Shown: positions 12,310 through 21,558, counted from the stretch's first letter. The stretch: DNA of 64,000 nucleotides from Saccharopolyspora gregorii (GCF_024734405.1 NZ_CP059556.1:3038001-3102000); one strand, 5' to 3'. The notes: a model not told the origin generated them from the sequence alone. A program made the numbers and translations.

Positions 12310-12457
12310 GGATCCCCTCTCCAGGCGTGCGTCCCGTCGGCGGACGCGGTGGGCGGGACGCGAGGTTCCGGGTGCGGCGCGCACCGCCTCGGCCCGGGAC
12401 GCGGGCCCGGGGACCGGGGCGGTGCGGTGCGCGGTGCCCGGCACCGCGGTGCGGCTA

Positions 12458-13165
12458 CTACTCGTGCCGCTCGCGGCCGATGACGGCGGTGCCGACGCCG
12501 ATGGCCAGCGCGACCGGCCATTCGAGCAGGCTCAGCGCGACGCCCGCGGCGAGACCGCCGTAGAACAGGGCCTGGCCGGGTTCGGGCAGCTGCGCGCGGA
12601 CCGCTTCGGTCGCGGAGGCGAGTTCGTGCTTGCCCGGCAGGTGCACGTCGGGCTTGTGGAACTGGGCCGTGACGAACGGCAGGTGCACGGTGGCTTCCTG
12701 CGCCTTCGACGAGGTGGCGGCGGTCCGCGAGGTGCCGGTGGAGGTGCCGCTCGTCCCAGTGCTGGTGGTGCCGGTGCTCGTGGTGCCGCGGCTGCCTGCG
12801 GTGCGGCGCCCGGTCGTGGCGGGGCGCGACGTTCCGCTGGTGCTGCGCGTGGTCCCGCTGCTGCGCGAGGTTCCGGTGCTGCGCGTGGTCCCGCTGCTGG
12901 TGCGCGAGCTCCGGGAAGTGCTGGATCCGGTGCGCGAGCCGCGGGCCGTGCCGGAGCCGGAGCCGCTCGACGTGCGCGACGATCCGGTGCTGCTCGACGT
13001 GGTGCTCGTCCCGGACGTGCCGGTGCTCTGCCGGGTGCTGCTGGAGCGGGAACCGCCGGAGCGCGAGCCGGACCCGGAGGAGCCGGATCCGCGCCCCCGG
13101 GCGCTGCCGCCGGACGTGCGCCGACCGGAACCTGATGTCGCTCCGGAACTGGTTGCGCTGGTCAT
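12458..13165 (-). CDS. Ser/Thr/Gly/Arg-rich disordered protein with C-terminal membrane hairpin
   Basis: The ATG at 13165 has GGGGAGG 5 bp upstream. The first 155 or so of 235 residues are a low-complexity tract of Ser, Thr, Gly and Arg (repeats such as STGTSGTST), almost certainly unfolded. A short conserved-looking segment follows (HLPFVTAQFHKPDVHLPG), then a helix with PEPGQALFYGG and one or two hydrophobic spans (VALSLLEWPVALAIGVGTAVIG), ending in charged residues. Proteins with this C-terminal part are found beside P-type ATPase genes in actinomycetes, to my recollection. It lies 148 bp upstream of ctpI in the same direction. It may assist the pump; that is inference. Confidence 0.75.
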   Translation of the reverse strand: MTSATSSGATSGSGRRTSGGSARGRGSGSSGSGSRSGGSRSSSTRQSTGTSGTSTTSSSTGSSRTSSGSGSGTARGSRTGSSTSRSSRTSSGTTRSTGTSRSSGTTRSTSGTSRPATTGRRTAGSRGTTSTGTTSTGTSGTSTGTSRTAATSSKAQEATVHLPFVTAQFHKPDVHLPGKHELASATEAVRAQLPEPGQALFYGGLAAGVALSLLEWPVALAIGVGTAVIGRERHE

Positions 13166-13278
13166 GTGTGCCTCCCCGCTGACGACGCAAGAAATGTCCA
13201 CCGTAAGCGGGGCTGAACGAGCTATGAATCGAACGAACTCCAAGTCCCCACGAAGGAGTCAGGTCGGAGGACCCGGCT

Positions 13279-13983
13279 TCACCGCGGGTGGCCCGGCCCG
13301 GCCCGGACGGGGTCGAACACCTCCCGGCAGGCGGACCGGTAGCGGCGCAGCACCAGGTCCACCACCAGCGGGTGCGCCCCGATCGGGGCCGCCGCCGCGC
13401 GCACCGGCAGCGCCGCGAGCCCGCGGTGGAACCTCCCCGGCGCCAGCAGGTACGGCGCGACGAACCGCTCCGGCCCGGGCTCGGCGCACACCTCCGCGGT
13501 GCGCGGCGCCGCGGTCGTGACGTAGCTCGGCCGCAGCACCTGCCCGCAGCGCGCGCCGAGCAGCCGCGCGGTGGTCCGCACGTCGGCGAGCGCCCGCGGA
13601 TCCGTCGAGCCGGCGGCGGCGAACACCACCGCCGCGCCCGGCCGCCACCCCGCGGCCCGCAACCGCCGCAGCATCACCTCGGCGAGCACCGGGTCCGGCC
13701 CCAGCGGCGCGCTCGTCGTCACGTCCTCGCGTCCCGCGGCGGCCAGTTGCGCGGGCAGGTCGACCCGCACGTGGTACCCGGCGGCGAGGAACGCGGGCAC
13801 CGCCACCACCGGCCCGTCCAGCCCGTCCAGCGCCTCGGCGACGGTCGGTCCGATGACGTCGACGTAGGCGGTGCGCACCGCGATCCCGGCGCGCTCGGCG
13901 ACGGCGGCGGCGATCCGATCCACGACCGGCGGCCCGGCCGGGTCGCGGGTGCCGTGCGCGACCAGCAGCAGCGGGGGAGTCAC
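13279..13983 (-). CDS. Sirohydrochlorin chelatase (CbiX/SirB-like)
   Basis: Inserts Fe2+ into sirohydrochlorin to make siroheme, the prosthetic group of the nitrite reductase encoded upstream. The 234-residue product opens with the class II chelatase signature LLLVAHGTRDP (metal-binding His) and has two tandem CbiX-like halves; the second half's equivalent motif (VVFAAAGSTD) lacks the His. The GTG start at 13983 overlaps the nnaR stop (GTGA), so translation is coupled. It is the last gene of the nitrate operon. The same pair, CbiX protein next to a HemD/winged-helix protein, occurs in Mycobacterium (Rv0259c-Rv0260c). Confidence 0.85.
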   Translation of the reverse strand: MTPPLLLVAHGTRDPAGPPVVDRIAAAVAERAGIAVRTAYVDVIGPTVAEALDGLDGPVVAVPAFLAAGYHVRVDLPAQLAAAGREDVTTSAPLGPDPVLAEVMLRRLRAAGWRPGAAVVFAAAGSTDPRALADVRTTARLLGARCGQVLRPSYVTTAAPRTAEVCAEPGPERFVAPYLLAPGRFHRGLAALPVRAAAAPIGAHPLVVDLVLRRYRSACREVFDPVRAGPGHPR

Positions 13984-15101
13984 GCGCCCTCCAGCGGCAG
14001 CCGGTAGCCGCGCTTGATCACCGTCTGCACCAGTTCCGGGTCGCCGAGCGCGGACCGCAGCCGTGCCACGGCTTGCTCCACGGCGTGCGCGTCGGCGGAC
14101 GGCGACCGCCTCGGCGCCAGGGCGGCGGCGAGCTCCTCGCGGGCGACGACCTCGCCGGGCCGGGCCAGCAGCACCCGCAGCAGCGCCTTGCCGCCCGGCG
14201 AGAGGGGCCGCGGTACCCCGTCGACGGCGGCCGCGTGCCCGCGCAGCTGCAGGGTGCGCCCGGCGACGGGCAGCGACGGGTAGCGCCCGGGCAACCGCTC
14301 GCACAGCTCCCGCACCAGCGCGCCGAGCCGGGCGCGCCGCGGCAGCACCGCGGGCACGTCCACCTCGGCCAGCGGTGCGTGCGTCACCGGGCCGACGCAC
14401 GCCGCCAGCACCGGCCCGCGCAGCGCGGCGAGCAGTTCACGGCGGCACCCCTGCTCGGTGGCGCGAGCCAGCAGTCCGGCCGCGGCGGGCGCGCTGGTGA
14501 ACGTGACGGCGTCGAGCTCGCGGGCGCACACCGCGTCGACCAGCGCCGCCAGCGCGGCGGTGTCGGCGGGCGGGCACCAGCGGTACACCGGGACCTCGAC
14601 GACCTCGGCGCCCGCGGACCGCAGCGCGGCGGTGAACTCCGGCAGTGGTCTGCCGTGCAGCTGCACCGCGACCCGCACCCCGGCCAACGGTGCGGCCAGC
14701 AGGTGCGCCAGCAGGTCCGCGGACGACTCGGACTCGGGCGACCAGGCGTCCGGCAACCCGGCGGCGCGGACCGCGCCGCGCGCCTTCGGCCCGCGCGCCA
14801 GCAGGCGGGCCGAGCCGAGCGCGCTGAGCAGGTCCGCGCCGAACCCCCAGCCCTCGGCGGCCTCCACCCAGCCGCGGAACCCGATCCCCGTCGTGGCCAC
14901 CACCACCGACGGCGGGGCCTCGACGCACCGCTCGGTGGCGGCGCGCAGCCGCGCGTCGTCGGCGACCGGCACGATCCGCAGCGCCGCCCCGGGCAGCACC
15001 CGCGCCCCGCACCGCGCCAGCAGCGCGGTCTGCTCGTCGACGCGGCGCGCGGCGGTGACGCCGACGGTGAACCCGGCCAGCGGCATCGGTGGTTCGCGCA
15101 A
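13980..15101 (-). CDS. nnaR: NnaR-type nitrate-assimilation regulator: HemD domain plus winged helix
   Basis: Residues 1-250 resemble uroporphyrinogen-III synthase (HemD). The last 90 are an OmpR-type winged helix (LSPGGKALLRVLLARPGEVV, then DAHAVEQAVARLRSALGD and the wing TVIKRGYRL). In Streptomyces this fusion, NnaR, co-activates nitrate genes with GlnR; a porphyrin-like ligand has been supposed. Whether the HemD part is still an enzyme cannot be told here. Start: GGGGAGG (15116-15110) lies 8 bp from a TTG at 15101, which I favour; a GTG at 15107 is too close and ATG 15086 too far. It sits between nirD and the chelatase gene. Confidence 0.85.
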   Translation of the reverse strand: MREPPMPLAGFTVGVTAARRVDEQTALLARCGARVLPGAALRIVPVADDARLRAATERCVEAPPSVVVATTGIGFRGWVEAAEGWGFGADLLSALGSARLLARGPKARGAVRAAGLPDAWSPESESSADLLAHLLAAPLAGVRVAVQLHGRPLPEFTAALRSAGAEVVEVPVYRWCPPADTAALAALVDAVCARELDAVTFTSAPAAAGLLARATEQGCRRELLAALRGPVLAACVGPVTHAPLAEVDVPAVLPRRARLGALVRELCERLPGRYPSLPVAGRTLQLRGHAAAVDGVPRPLSPGGKALLRVLLARPGEVVAREELAAALAPRRSPSADAHAVEQAVARLRSALGDPELVQTVIKRGYRLPLEGA

Positions 15102-15198
15102 CGTCACCACCTCCCCGCACCGGTCGCGACGAGCTCGGGAACCGGTGGGCGGGCCGGGGCGGCGGCTCGGCGCCGGAACGGAGACGGGCAGCACGCGT

Positions 15199-15525
15199 TC
15201 ACGGCAGCCCGACCTCCACCACTCCGCCGCGCCGCCGCACCGGGAAGGTCGGCAGCCGGGCGGCCGGATCGTCCAGGCACGCACCGGTGCGCAGCGAGAA
15301 CACCTGCTTGAGCATCGGCGAGGCCACGGTCGGTTCGCCGCCGCGATCGCCGACGATGCCGCGGCTGATCACCCCCGCCCCGCAGAACGGGTCGACGCCG
15401 CCCACCGCGTACAGCTCGTCGTCGGAGGTGCGGAACAGCGCGACCGGCCCGGCGGCGAGCAGCGCGGGCACGCCGCAGGCGGGCGGCAGCGCCTCCCACG
15501 GGCAGATCGGGTACCAGGTCGTCAT
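15199..15525 (-). CDS. nirD: Nitrite reductase small subunit (Rieske-like)
   Basis: A 108-residue partner of NirB with the Rieske-like fold but without its cluster-binding Cys-His pairs, as usual for NirD. Recognisable parts: the N-terminal strand TTWYPICPWEALPP, then ALFRTSDDELYAVGGVDPFCGAGVISRGIVGD, SPMLKQVFSLRTGACLDD and the closing strand. The ATG at 15525 overlaps the nirB stop by 4 nt (ATGA), so the two subunits are translationally coupled. About 100 bp follow before nnaR. Confidence 0.92.
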   Translation of the reverse strand: MTTWYPICPWEALPPACGVPALLAAGPVALFRTSDDELYAVGGVDPFCGAGVISRGIVGDRGGEPTVASPMLKQVFSLRTGACLDDPAARLPTFPVRRRGGVVEVGLP

Positions 15526-18047
15526 GCGGGGACCTCCGCGGAACCGGGCCGGATCGACGGCGCGGGCAGCGGGACCGGGCCGGTGCCCGGCCGGTCCCGA
15601 TCGGGCAGGAAACCGACCGTCGGGTCGGGCGCGTCGGGGGCGTTGACGAAGGACACGAACCGGGCCAGCTTCGCCGGGTCGGCCAGCACCCCGGCCCACT
15701 CGTCGGCGTAGCCCTCGACGTGCTCGGCCATCGCGGCCTCCAGGTCGGCGGCGATGCCCAGCGAGTCCTCGACGACGACCTCTCGCACGTGGTCCAGGCC
15801 GCCGTCGAGGGATTCGATCCACGCGGCGGTGCGCTGCAACCGGTCGGCGGTGCGCACGTAGAACATCAGGAACCGGTCGACGAGCCGGATCAGCTGCTCG
15901 TCGTCGAGGTCGGCGGCGAGCAGCTCCGCGTGCCGCGGGCTGAACCCGCCGTTGCCGCCGACGTGCAGGTTCCAGCCGCGGTCGGTGGCGATGACGCCGA
16001 AGTCCTTCGACCGGGCCTCCGCGCATTCGCGCGCGCAGCCCGACACCCCCGACTTGAGCTTGTGCGGCGCCCGCAGCCCGCGGTAGCGCAGTTCGAGCCG
16101 GACGGCCATCGCCACCGAGTCCTGCACGCCGTAGCGGCACCAGTCGGTGCCCACGCAGGACTTCACGGTGCGCAGCGCCTTGCCGTAGGCGTGCCCCGAT
16201 TCGAACCCGGCGTCCACCAACCGGCGCCAGATCGCGGGGAGCTGCTCGACGCGGGCGCCGAACAGGTCGATCCGCTGCCCGCCGGTGATCTTCGTGTAGA
16301 GCCCGAACTCGCGGGCCACCTCACCGAGCACGATGAGCCCGTCCGCGCTGATCTCCCCGCCCGGCACCCGCGGCACCACCGAATAGGTGCCGTTGCGCTG
16401 CAGGTTGGCCAGGAACCGGTCGTTGGTGTCCTGCAGCCCGGCGTGCTCGGCGTCGAGCACGTGCCCGCGCCCGAGGCTCGCCAGGATCGAGGCCACCACC
16501 GGTTTGCACACGTCGCAGCCGCGACCGCGGCCGTGGGCGCGGACCAGTTCGGAGAACGTGGCGATGCCGGTGGCCCGGACGATCTCGAACAGCTCGGCGC
16601 GGGAGTGGGCGAAGTGCTCGCACAGCGCGCGGGAGGGCGCGACGCCGCAGTCGGCGAGCAGCCTGCCGAGCATCGGCACGCACGACCCGCAGCTCGTCCC
16701 CGCCCGGGTGCACGCCTTGATCCCGGCCACATCGGACAGCCCGGAGCCGCCGATCGCCGCGGTGATGTCCCCTGTGGACACGTTGTTGCAGGAGCACACC
16801 ACCGCGTCGTCCGGCAGCGCCCCCGCGTCCGGCGCGGGGCCGGCGGGCAGCAGCAGCCGCTCCGGCGGGGCGGGCAGCGCGCGGCCCACCAGCGGCCGCA
16901 GCGAGGCGTAGGCGCTCGCGTCGCCGACCAGCACCCCGCCCAGCAGCACCTGCGCGTCGTCGCTGAGCACGAGCTTCGCGTAGGTGCCCGCCGCGTGGTT
17001 GGCGTGCACCACCTCCAGCGCGCCGTCCGCGGTCGCGTGCGCGTCGCCGAAGCTGGCCACGTCCACTCCGAGCAGCTTCAGCTTCGTCGACATGTCGGCA
17101 CCGGTGAACGCGTCGCCGTCGAGCCCCAGCAGCTGGCGCACCACCACTTCGGCCATCGCGTAGCCGGGGGCGACCAGCCCGTAGCAGCGGCCCTCGACGG
17201 CGGCGCACTCGCCGACCGCCCAGACGTGCTCGTCGGAAGTGCGGCAGCGCCCGTCCACCAGCACCCCGCCGCGGTCGGCAAGCGCCAGACCGGACCGCTC
17301 GGCGAGCTCGTCGCGCGGGCGCACCCCCGCGGAGAACACCACCAGCTCGGCCGCGATGCTGTCGCCGTCGCCGAGGGTCACCCCGGCTACGCGCCCGTCC
17401 GGCCCGGCGTCGATCGAGGCGGTCGCCGTCCCGCAGCGCACCGCCAGCCCCAGGTCCTCGACCAGCCGCGCCAGCACCCGCCCGCCGCCGTCGTCGACCT
17501 GCAGCGGCAGCAGCCGGGGCGCCCGCTCCACCACGTGCGGGCGCATCCCCAGCAGCCGCAGCGCGTTCGCCGCTTCCAGCCCGAGCAGCCCGCCACCGAT
17601 GACGACCCCGGGCGCGCCCGCCACCGCCGCGTCCCGGATGCCGTCCAGGTCGTCGAGCGTGCGGTACACGTGGCAGCCGGCCAGGTCGTGCCCGGGCACC
17701 GGCGGCACGAACGGCCGGGACCCGGTGGCCAGCACCAGCGCGTCGTAGCGGAACTCGGCGCCGCCGGTGGTGCGCACGGTCCGCGCCGCGCGGTCGATGC
17801 TCGTGACGGCGTGGTCCAGGTGCAGCCGCACCAGCGGGTCGGCGAAGAATCCCGGCCCGGCCAGGCCGAGGTCCGCGGCGCTGCTGCCGTCCAGGTAGGA
17901 CGACAGGGCCACCCGGTCGTAGGCCGCGCGGGGTTCCTCGGCGAGGACCTCCACCCGCCAGCGGTCCGCGTCGTCGCGGGCGCGCAGCTCCTCGACGAGG
18001 CGGTGGCCGACCATCCCGTGGCCGATCACGACAAGGGTTCGGGTCAT
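15522..18047 (-). CDS. nirB: Assimilatory nitrite reductase [NAD(P)H] large subunit
   Basis: Reduces nitrite to ammonium in the cytosol. The 841-residue product begins with an FAD/NAD(P)-binding pyridine nucleotide oxidoreductase (LVVIGHGMVGHRLVEEL; second dinucleotide site VVIGGGLLGLEAANAL). Two BFD-like [2Fe-2S] motifs follow (CSCNNVSTG...CTRAGTSCGSC, and GCDVCKPV), then a ferredoxin-like domain and the siroheme/[4Fe-4S] domain. The four cluster cysteines are in SCVGTDWC and SGCARECAE (about residues 625-675). The ATG at 18047 has AGGAGGG upstream and overlaps the preceding gene's stop by 4 nt. Siroheme supply is encoded two genes downstream. Confidence 0.96.
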   Translation of the reverse strand: MTRTLVVIGHGMVGHRLVEELRARDDADRWRVEVLAEEPRAAYDRVALSSYLDGSSAADLGLAGPGFFADPLVRLHLDHAVTSIDRAARTVRTTGGAEFRYDALVLATGSRPFVPPVPGHDLAGCHVYRTLDDLDGIRDAAVAGAPGVVIGGGLLGLEAANALRLLGMRPHVVERAPRLLPLQVDDGGGRVLARLVEDLGLAVRCGTATASIDAGPDGRVAGVTLGDGDSIAAELVVFSAGVRPRDELAERSGLALADRGGVLVDGRCRTSDEHVWAVGECAAVEGRCYGLVAPGYAMAEVVVRQLLGLDGDAFTGADMSTKLKLLGVDVASFGDAHATADGALEVVHANHAAGTYAKLVLSDDAQVLLGGVLVGDASAYASLRPLVGRALPAPPERLLLPAGPAPDAGALPDDAVVCSCNNVSTGDITAAIGGSGLSDVAGIKACTRAGTSCGSCVPMLGRLLADCGVAPSRALCEHFAHSRAELFEIVRATGIATFSELVRAHGRGRGCDVCKPVVASILASLGRGHVLDAEHAGLQDTNDRFLANLQRNGTYSVVPRVPGGEISADGLIVLGEVAREFGLYTKITGGQRIDLFGARVEQLPAIWRRLVDAGFESGHAYGKALRTVKSCVGTDWCRYGVQDSVAMAVRLELRYRGLRAPHKLKSGVSGCARECAEARSKDFGVIATDRGWNLHVGGNGGFSPRHAELLAADLDDEQLIRLVDRFLMFYVRTADRLQRTAAWIESLDGGLDHVREVVVEDSLGIAADLEAAMAEHVEGYADEWAGVLADPAKLARFVSFVNAPDAPDPTVGFLPDRDRPGTGPVPLPAPSIRPGSAEVPA

Positions 18048-19456
18048 GCGACGCCCTCCTGTTCGGGTTCGTCGGCTCCGGTCGGTCCGTCGGCGCGCAG
18101 CGCGGCGCACAGGGCGCGCACCTCGTCGGCGCAGCCGCCGCAGCCGGTGGTGGCCCGGGTGGTCCGGGCCAGCGAGCCGAGGTCGCGGGCACCGGCGCGC
18201 CACGCGTCCTCCAGCCGCCGCTTGCTCACGTCGTTGCAGCGGCACAGCACCGCGTCCGCGGGCAGCTCGGCCGGTGCGGCGGCGGGCGCGGCGCCCAGCA
18301 GCAGGCCCAGCCGGTCCACCGGCAGCGGCAGGCCCCGGTCGTGCAGCTGGGCGAGGGTGGCGGCGGCCTGCGGGAACCCGATCAGCACCCCTGCGGCGAG
18401 GCGCTCGGCGCGGACCGCGAGCTTCGCGTACCGGCCGCGCGCCGGGTCCGAGAGCACCACCTGCTCCACCTCGGGGGACGCCAGCAGCGCCACGTCACCC
18501 AGCGAGGCCACGTCGATGCCGCGCGCCTTGAGCCGGGTCGCGGTCGCTCCGGCGCGGTACCGCGCCGCACCGCCGGCGAGCCGCCGCGCCAGCACCTCCG
18601 CCTGCTCCCAGGCCGGTGCGATCAGCCCGGGCACCCGCCCGTCGTGCTCGGCGCAGTCGCCGAGGGCGTGCACGTGCGGGTCCGAGGTCGTCAGGTGGTC
18701 GTCCACCAGCACGCCGCGCCCCACCCGCAGCCCCGCCTCGCGGGCGAGCCCCGCCTCCGGGACCACGCCGGTGCACAGCACCACCACGTCCGCGGCCAGC
18801 ACCTCGCCGTCGTCGAGCACCAGCTCACCCGGCCGGTGCGCGGCGGCGCGGCGGCCGAACCGGGTCCGCACGCCCGCCTCCCGCAGGTGCTCGGCCAGCA
18901 GCGCTCCGCCCGCCGCGTCGAGCTGCCGGTCCATCGGGTGCGGATTCGGGTGCACCAGCACCACGTCCAGGCCGCGGCCGAGCAGTCCGCGCGCGGTCTC
19001 CACGCCGAGCACCCCGCCGCCGAGCACCACCGCGCGCCGCGCCCCGGCCGGAATCCGCGCGCAGTCCGCGAGGGTCCGCAGCGCCGCGACACCGGCCGCG
19101 AGCGTCCCGTCCGCCGCGCGCAGCCCCGGCACCGCGGGCACCGCCGCCCGCGCCCCGGTCGCCAGCACCAGCTCGTCGTACCGGTGCACCACCCCGGCGT
19201 CCGTGCGCACCAGCCGCCGCGCGGGATCGACGGCGGTCGCGGTGACTCCGGTCCGCACCTCGGCGTCGAGCTCCGGCAGCTCCACCGCGTCCGGCGGCAA
19301 CGTCCCGTCCAGCACCGAGGCCAGCAGCACCCGGTTGTAGGCGGGCCGGTCCTCCGCGCCCAGCACCGTGATCGGGCCGTCGTGGCCGTGCCCGCGCAGT
19401 CGCTCCACCAGGCGGTGCGCGGCGGGACCGTTCCCGGCGATCAGCACGTGGTTCAC
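18044..19456 (-). CDS. FAD-dependent oxidoreductase, electron-transfer subunit of assimilatory nitrate reductase (NasB-like)
   Basis: A 470-residue flavoprotein similar to the N-terminal half of NirB: FAD site HVLIAGNGPAAHRLVERL, NAD(P)H site AVVLGGGVLGVETARGL, and a C-terminal BFD-type [2Fe-2S] domain (CRCNDVSKR...TTGCGGCADEV). In assimilatory nitrate reductases such a subunit passes electrons from NADH to the molybdenum subunit, and its place directly after nasA fits. It lacks the siroheme half, so it is not itself a nitrite reductase. GTG 19456 has GGAGG 8 bp upstream and overlaps the nasA stop (GTGA). Confidence 0.85.
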   Translation of the reverse strand: MNHVLIAGNGPAAHRLVERLRGHGHDGPITVLGAEDRPAYNRVLLASVLDGTLPPDAVELPELDAEVRTGVTATAVDPARRLVRTDAGVVHRYDELVLATGARAAVPAVPGLRAADGTLAAGVAALRTLADCARIPAGARRAVVLGGGVLGVETARGLLGRGLDVVLVHPNPHPMDRQLDAAGGALLAEHLREAGVRTRFGRRAAAHRPGELVLDDGEVLAADVVVLCTGVVPEAGLAREAGLRVGRGVLVDDHLTTSDPHVHALGDCAEHDGRVPGLIAPAWEQAEVLARRLAGGAARYRAGATATRLKARGIDVASLGDVALLASPEVEQVVLSDPARGRYAKLAVRAERLAAGVLIGFPQAAATLAQLHDRGLPLPVDRLGLLLGAAPAAAPAELPADAVLCRCNDVSKRRLEDAWRAGARDLGSLARTTRATTGCGGCADEVRALCAALRADGPTGADEPEQEGVA

Positions 19457-21558
19457 GCGAACACCTCCGCCGCATCCCCGGCGGGCGGCGCCGGGTCGGC
19501 GGGCAGCGGATCGAGCCGGGCCGCGGCCACCTTGAACTCCGGCATCCGGCTGCGCGGGTCCAGCGCCGGGTTCGTCAGCAGGTTCGCCCGCCCCGCGCCG
19601 GGGAAGTGGAACGGCAGGAACACGGTGTCCACCCGCATCGAGTCCACCAGCCGCACCCGCGCGGCGGTCCGGCCGCGCGCCGAGCTCACCAGCGCCAGAT
19701 CCCCGTCGGCGAGCCCCGCGCGCCGCGCCGTGTCCGGGTGCACCTCGACGAACGCCTCCGGCGCTGCGGCCGCCAGCTCCGGGATCCGGCGGGTCTGGGC
19801 ACCGGACTGGTAGTGGGCCAGCACCCGGCCGGTGGTGGCGTGCAGCGGGAACTCGGCGGACACCTGCTCCGCCGCCGGGCGGTGCTCCACCGCGGCGAAC
19901 CGGGCGCGGCCGTCGGGGTGGGCGAACCGGTCCAGGAACAGCCGGGGCGTGCCCGGGTGGTCCTCGGCGGGGCACGGCCAGTGCAGCGCCTCCCCGGCGT
20001 CGAGCCGCTCGTAGCTGATCCCCGCGTAGTCGGCTGCGCCGCCCGCCGACGCGCGGCGCAGCTCCTCGAACACCTCGCGCGGCGTGGTGGGGTAGCGGTG
20101 GCCGGGTTCGCCGAGCCGCCGCGCCAGCCCGTGCAGCACCTCCAGGTCGCTGCGCGCGTGCCCCGGCGGCACCCGCACCCGGCGGCGGCGCAGCACCCGG
20201 CCTTCCAGGTTCGTCACGGTGCCGTCCTCCTCGGCCCACTGCGCCACCGGCAGCACCACGTCCGCCGCGCGCGCCGTCTCCGAGGGCACGAAGTCCGCCA
20301 CCACCAGCAGGTCCAGCGCCGCCAGCCGCTCGGCGACGTGCCCGGCGCGCGGCGCGGAGACCACCGGGTTCGACCCGAACACCAGCAGCCCGCGCACCCC
20401 GCCCGGCGCGCCCGCCGCATCCAGCAGCTCGTAGGCGCTGATCCCCGGCCCGGGCAGCGATTCCGGCGGCACGCCCCACACCCCGGCGACGTGCTCGCGC
20501 GCCGCGGGGTCGGTGATCGAGCGGTAGCCGGGCAGCTGGTCGGCCTTCTGCCCGTGCTCCCGGCCGCCCTGCCCGTTGCCCTGCCCGGTGAGGCACCCGT
20601 ACCCGCTGCCCTCGCGGCCGGGCAGTCCGAGCGCGAGAGCGAGGTCGATGAACCCGGCGACGGTGTCGGTGCCCTTCGCGTGCTGCTCGGCGCCGCGCCC
20701 GGTCAGCACGTAGGCCCGGTCGGCGCGCGCGAGCATCCGCACCGCCGCCCGCTGAGCGCGCACCGGTACGCCGGTGATCCGCTCCACCCGCTCCGGCCAC
20801 CAGCTCATCGCGCGCTGCCGGGCCGCGTCGAAACCGGTGGTGCGGTCCCGGACGTAGTCGCCGTCCACCCAGCCGTCGACGACCGCGATGTGCAGCATCC
20901 CCAGCACCAGCGCCAGATCGGTGCCCGGCGCGGGCTGCAGGTGCAGGGCGGCGCGCTGCGCGGTGGCGCTGCGCCGCGGGTCGATGACGACCAGCTCCGG
21001 CGCGGTGAGGTGCCGCAGCAGCGGCGGCATCGTCTCGGCCGGGTTCGCCCCGGCCAGCAGCACCACGTCCGCCCGGCCGAGGTCGGTCACCGGGAACGGC
21101 AGCCCCCGGTCCGAGCCGAACGCGGCGGTCCCGGCCGCGGCCGCCGAGGACATGCAGAACCGGCCGTTGTAGTCGATGCGGCTGGTGCCCAGCGCGAGCC
21201 GCGCGAACTTCCCCAGCAGGTACGACTTCTCGTTCGTCAGCCCGCCGCCGCCGAACACGCCGACCGCGTCCGAGCCGTGCTCGGCCTGGAGCTCCCGCAC
21301 CCGGTCGGCGACGGTGCGCAGCGCGGTGTCCCAGTCCACGGCCCGCAGCCGGCCGCCGCGCCGCACCATCGGGTGCAGCAGCCGGTCGGGGACGTCGAGC
21401 AGCGCGGGCGCGGTCCAGCCCTTCTGGCACAGCCCGCCCCGGTTCACCGGGAAGTCCGTCGGTTCGACCACGACGCCGGTGCGCTCCCGGGTCAACCGGG
21501 TGCCGCACTGCAACGCGCAGTAGGGGCAGTGGGTGGTCGTGGTGCGGGGTTCAGGCAC
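19453..21558 (-). CDS. nasA: Assimilatory nitrate reductase, molybdopterin catalytic subunit
   Basis: Reduces nitrate to nitrite using bis-MGD molybdenum. The N-terminal [4Fe-4S] cysteines are C11, C14, C18 and C44 (HCPYCALQC...LCQKG). Cys135 in NGRFCMSSAA is the probable Mo ligand of the NapA/NasA branch. GRGAEQHAKGTD, FGSNPVVSAP and the C-terminal dinucleotide-binding domain (THATTGRVLAHYQSGAQTRR region) follow. At 701 residues it is the short form without a fused BFD domain, which is instead in the next gene. There is no Tat signal, consistent with a cytosolic enzyme. GTG 21558 lies inside the end of narK (8-nt overlap). Confidence 0.94.
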   Translation of the reverse strand: MPEPRTTTTHCPYCALQCGTRLTRERTGVVVEPTDFPVNRGGLCQKGWTAPALLDVPDRLLHPMVRRGGRLRAVDWDTALRTVADRVRELQAEHGSDAVGVFGGGGLTNEKSYLLGKFARLALGTSRIDYNGRFCMSSAAAAGTAAFGSDRGLPFPVTDLGRADVVLLAGANPAETMPPLLRHLTAPELVVIDPRRSATAQRAALHLQPAPGTDLALVLGMLHIAVVDGWVDGDYVRDRTTGFDAARQRAMSWWPERVERITGVPVRAQRAAVRMLARADRAYVLTGRGAEQHAKGTDTVAGFIDLALALGLPGREGSGYGCLTGQGNGQGGREHGQKADQLPGYRSITDPAAREHVAGVWGVPPESLPGPGISAYELLDAAGAPGGVRGLLVFGSNPVVSAPRAGHVAERLAALDLLVVADFVPSETARAADVVLPVAQWAEEDGTVTNLEGRVLRRRRVRVPPGHARSDLEVLHGLARRLGEPGHRYPTTPREVFEELRRASAGGAADYAGISYERLDAGEALHWPCPAEDHPGTPRLFLDRFAHPDGRARFAAVEHRPAAEQVSAEFPLHATTGRVLAHYQSGAQTRRIPELAAAAPEAFVEVHPDTARRAGLADGDLALVSSARGRTAARVRLVDSMRVDTVFLPFHFPGAGRANLLTNPALDPRSRMPEFKVAAARLDPLPADPAPPAGDAAEVFA

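Noticed and set aside
8365-12483. A 1372-codon open frame antisense to the P-type ATPase gene
   Set aside because: It is the complement shadow of a very GC-rich gene. The translation is Arg/Gly/Val/His-rich without domains, while the minus strand encodes a full ATPase with all motifs.
15086-15107. ATG 15086 or GTG 15107 as the nnaR start
   Set aside because: The GGGGAGG ribosome site is 23 nt from the ATG and 2 nt from the GTG, but 8 nt from TTG 15101. The question stays open without protein data.
18044-19456. A second nitrite reductase
   Set aside because: It ends after the BFD-type [2Fe-2S] domain and has no siroheme or [4Fe-4S] half, so it is an electron-transfer flavoprotein.
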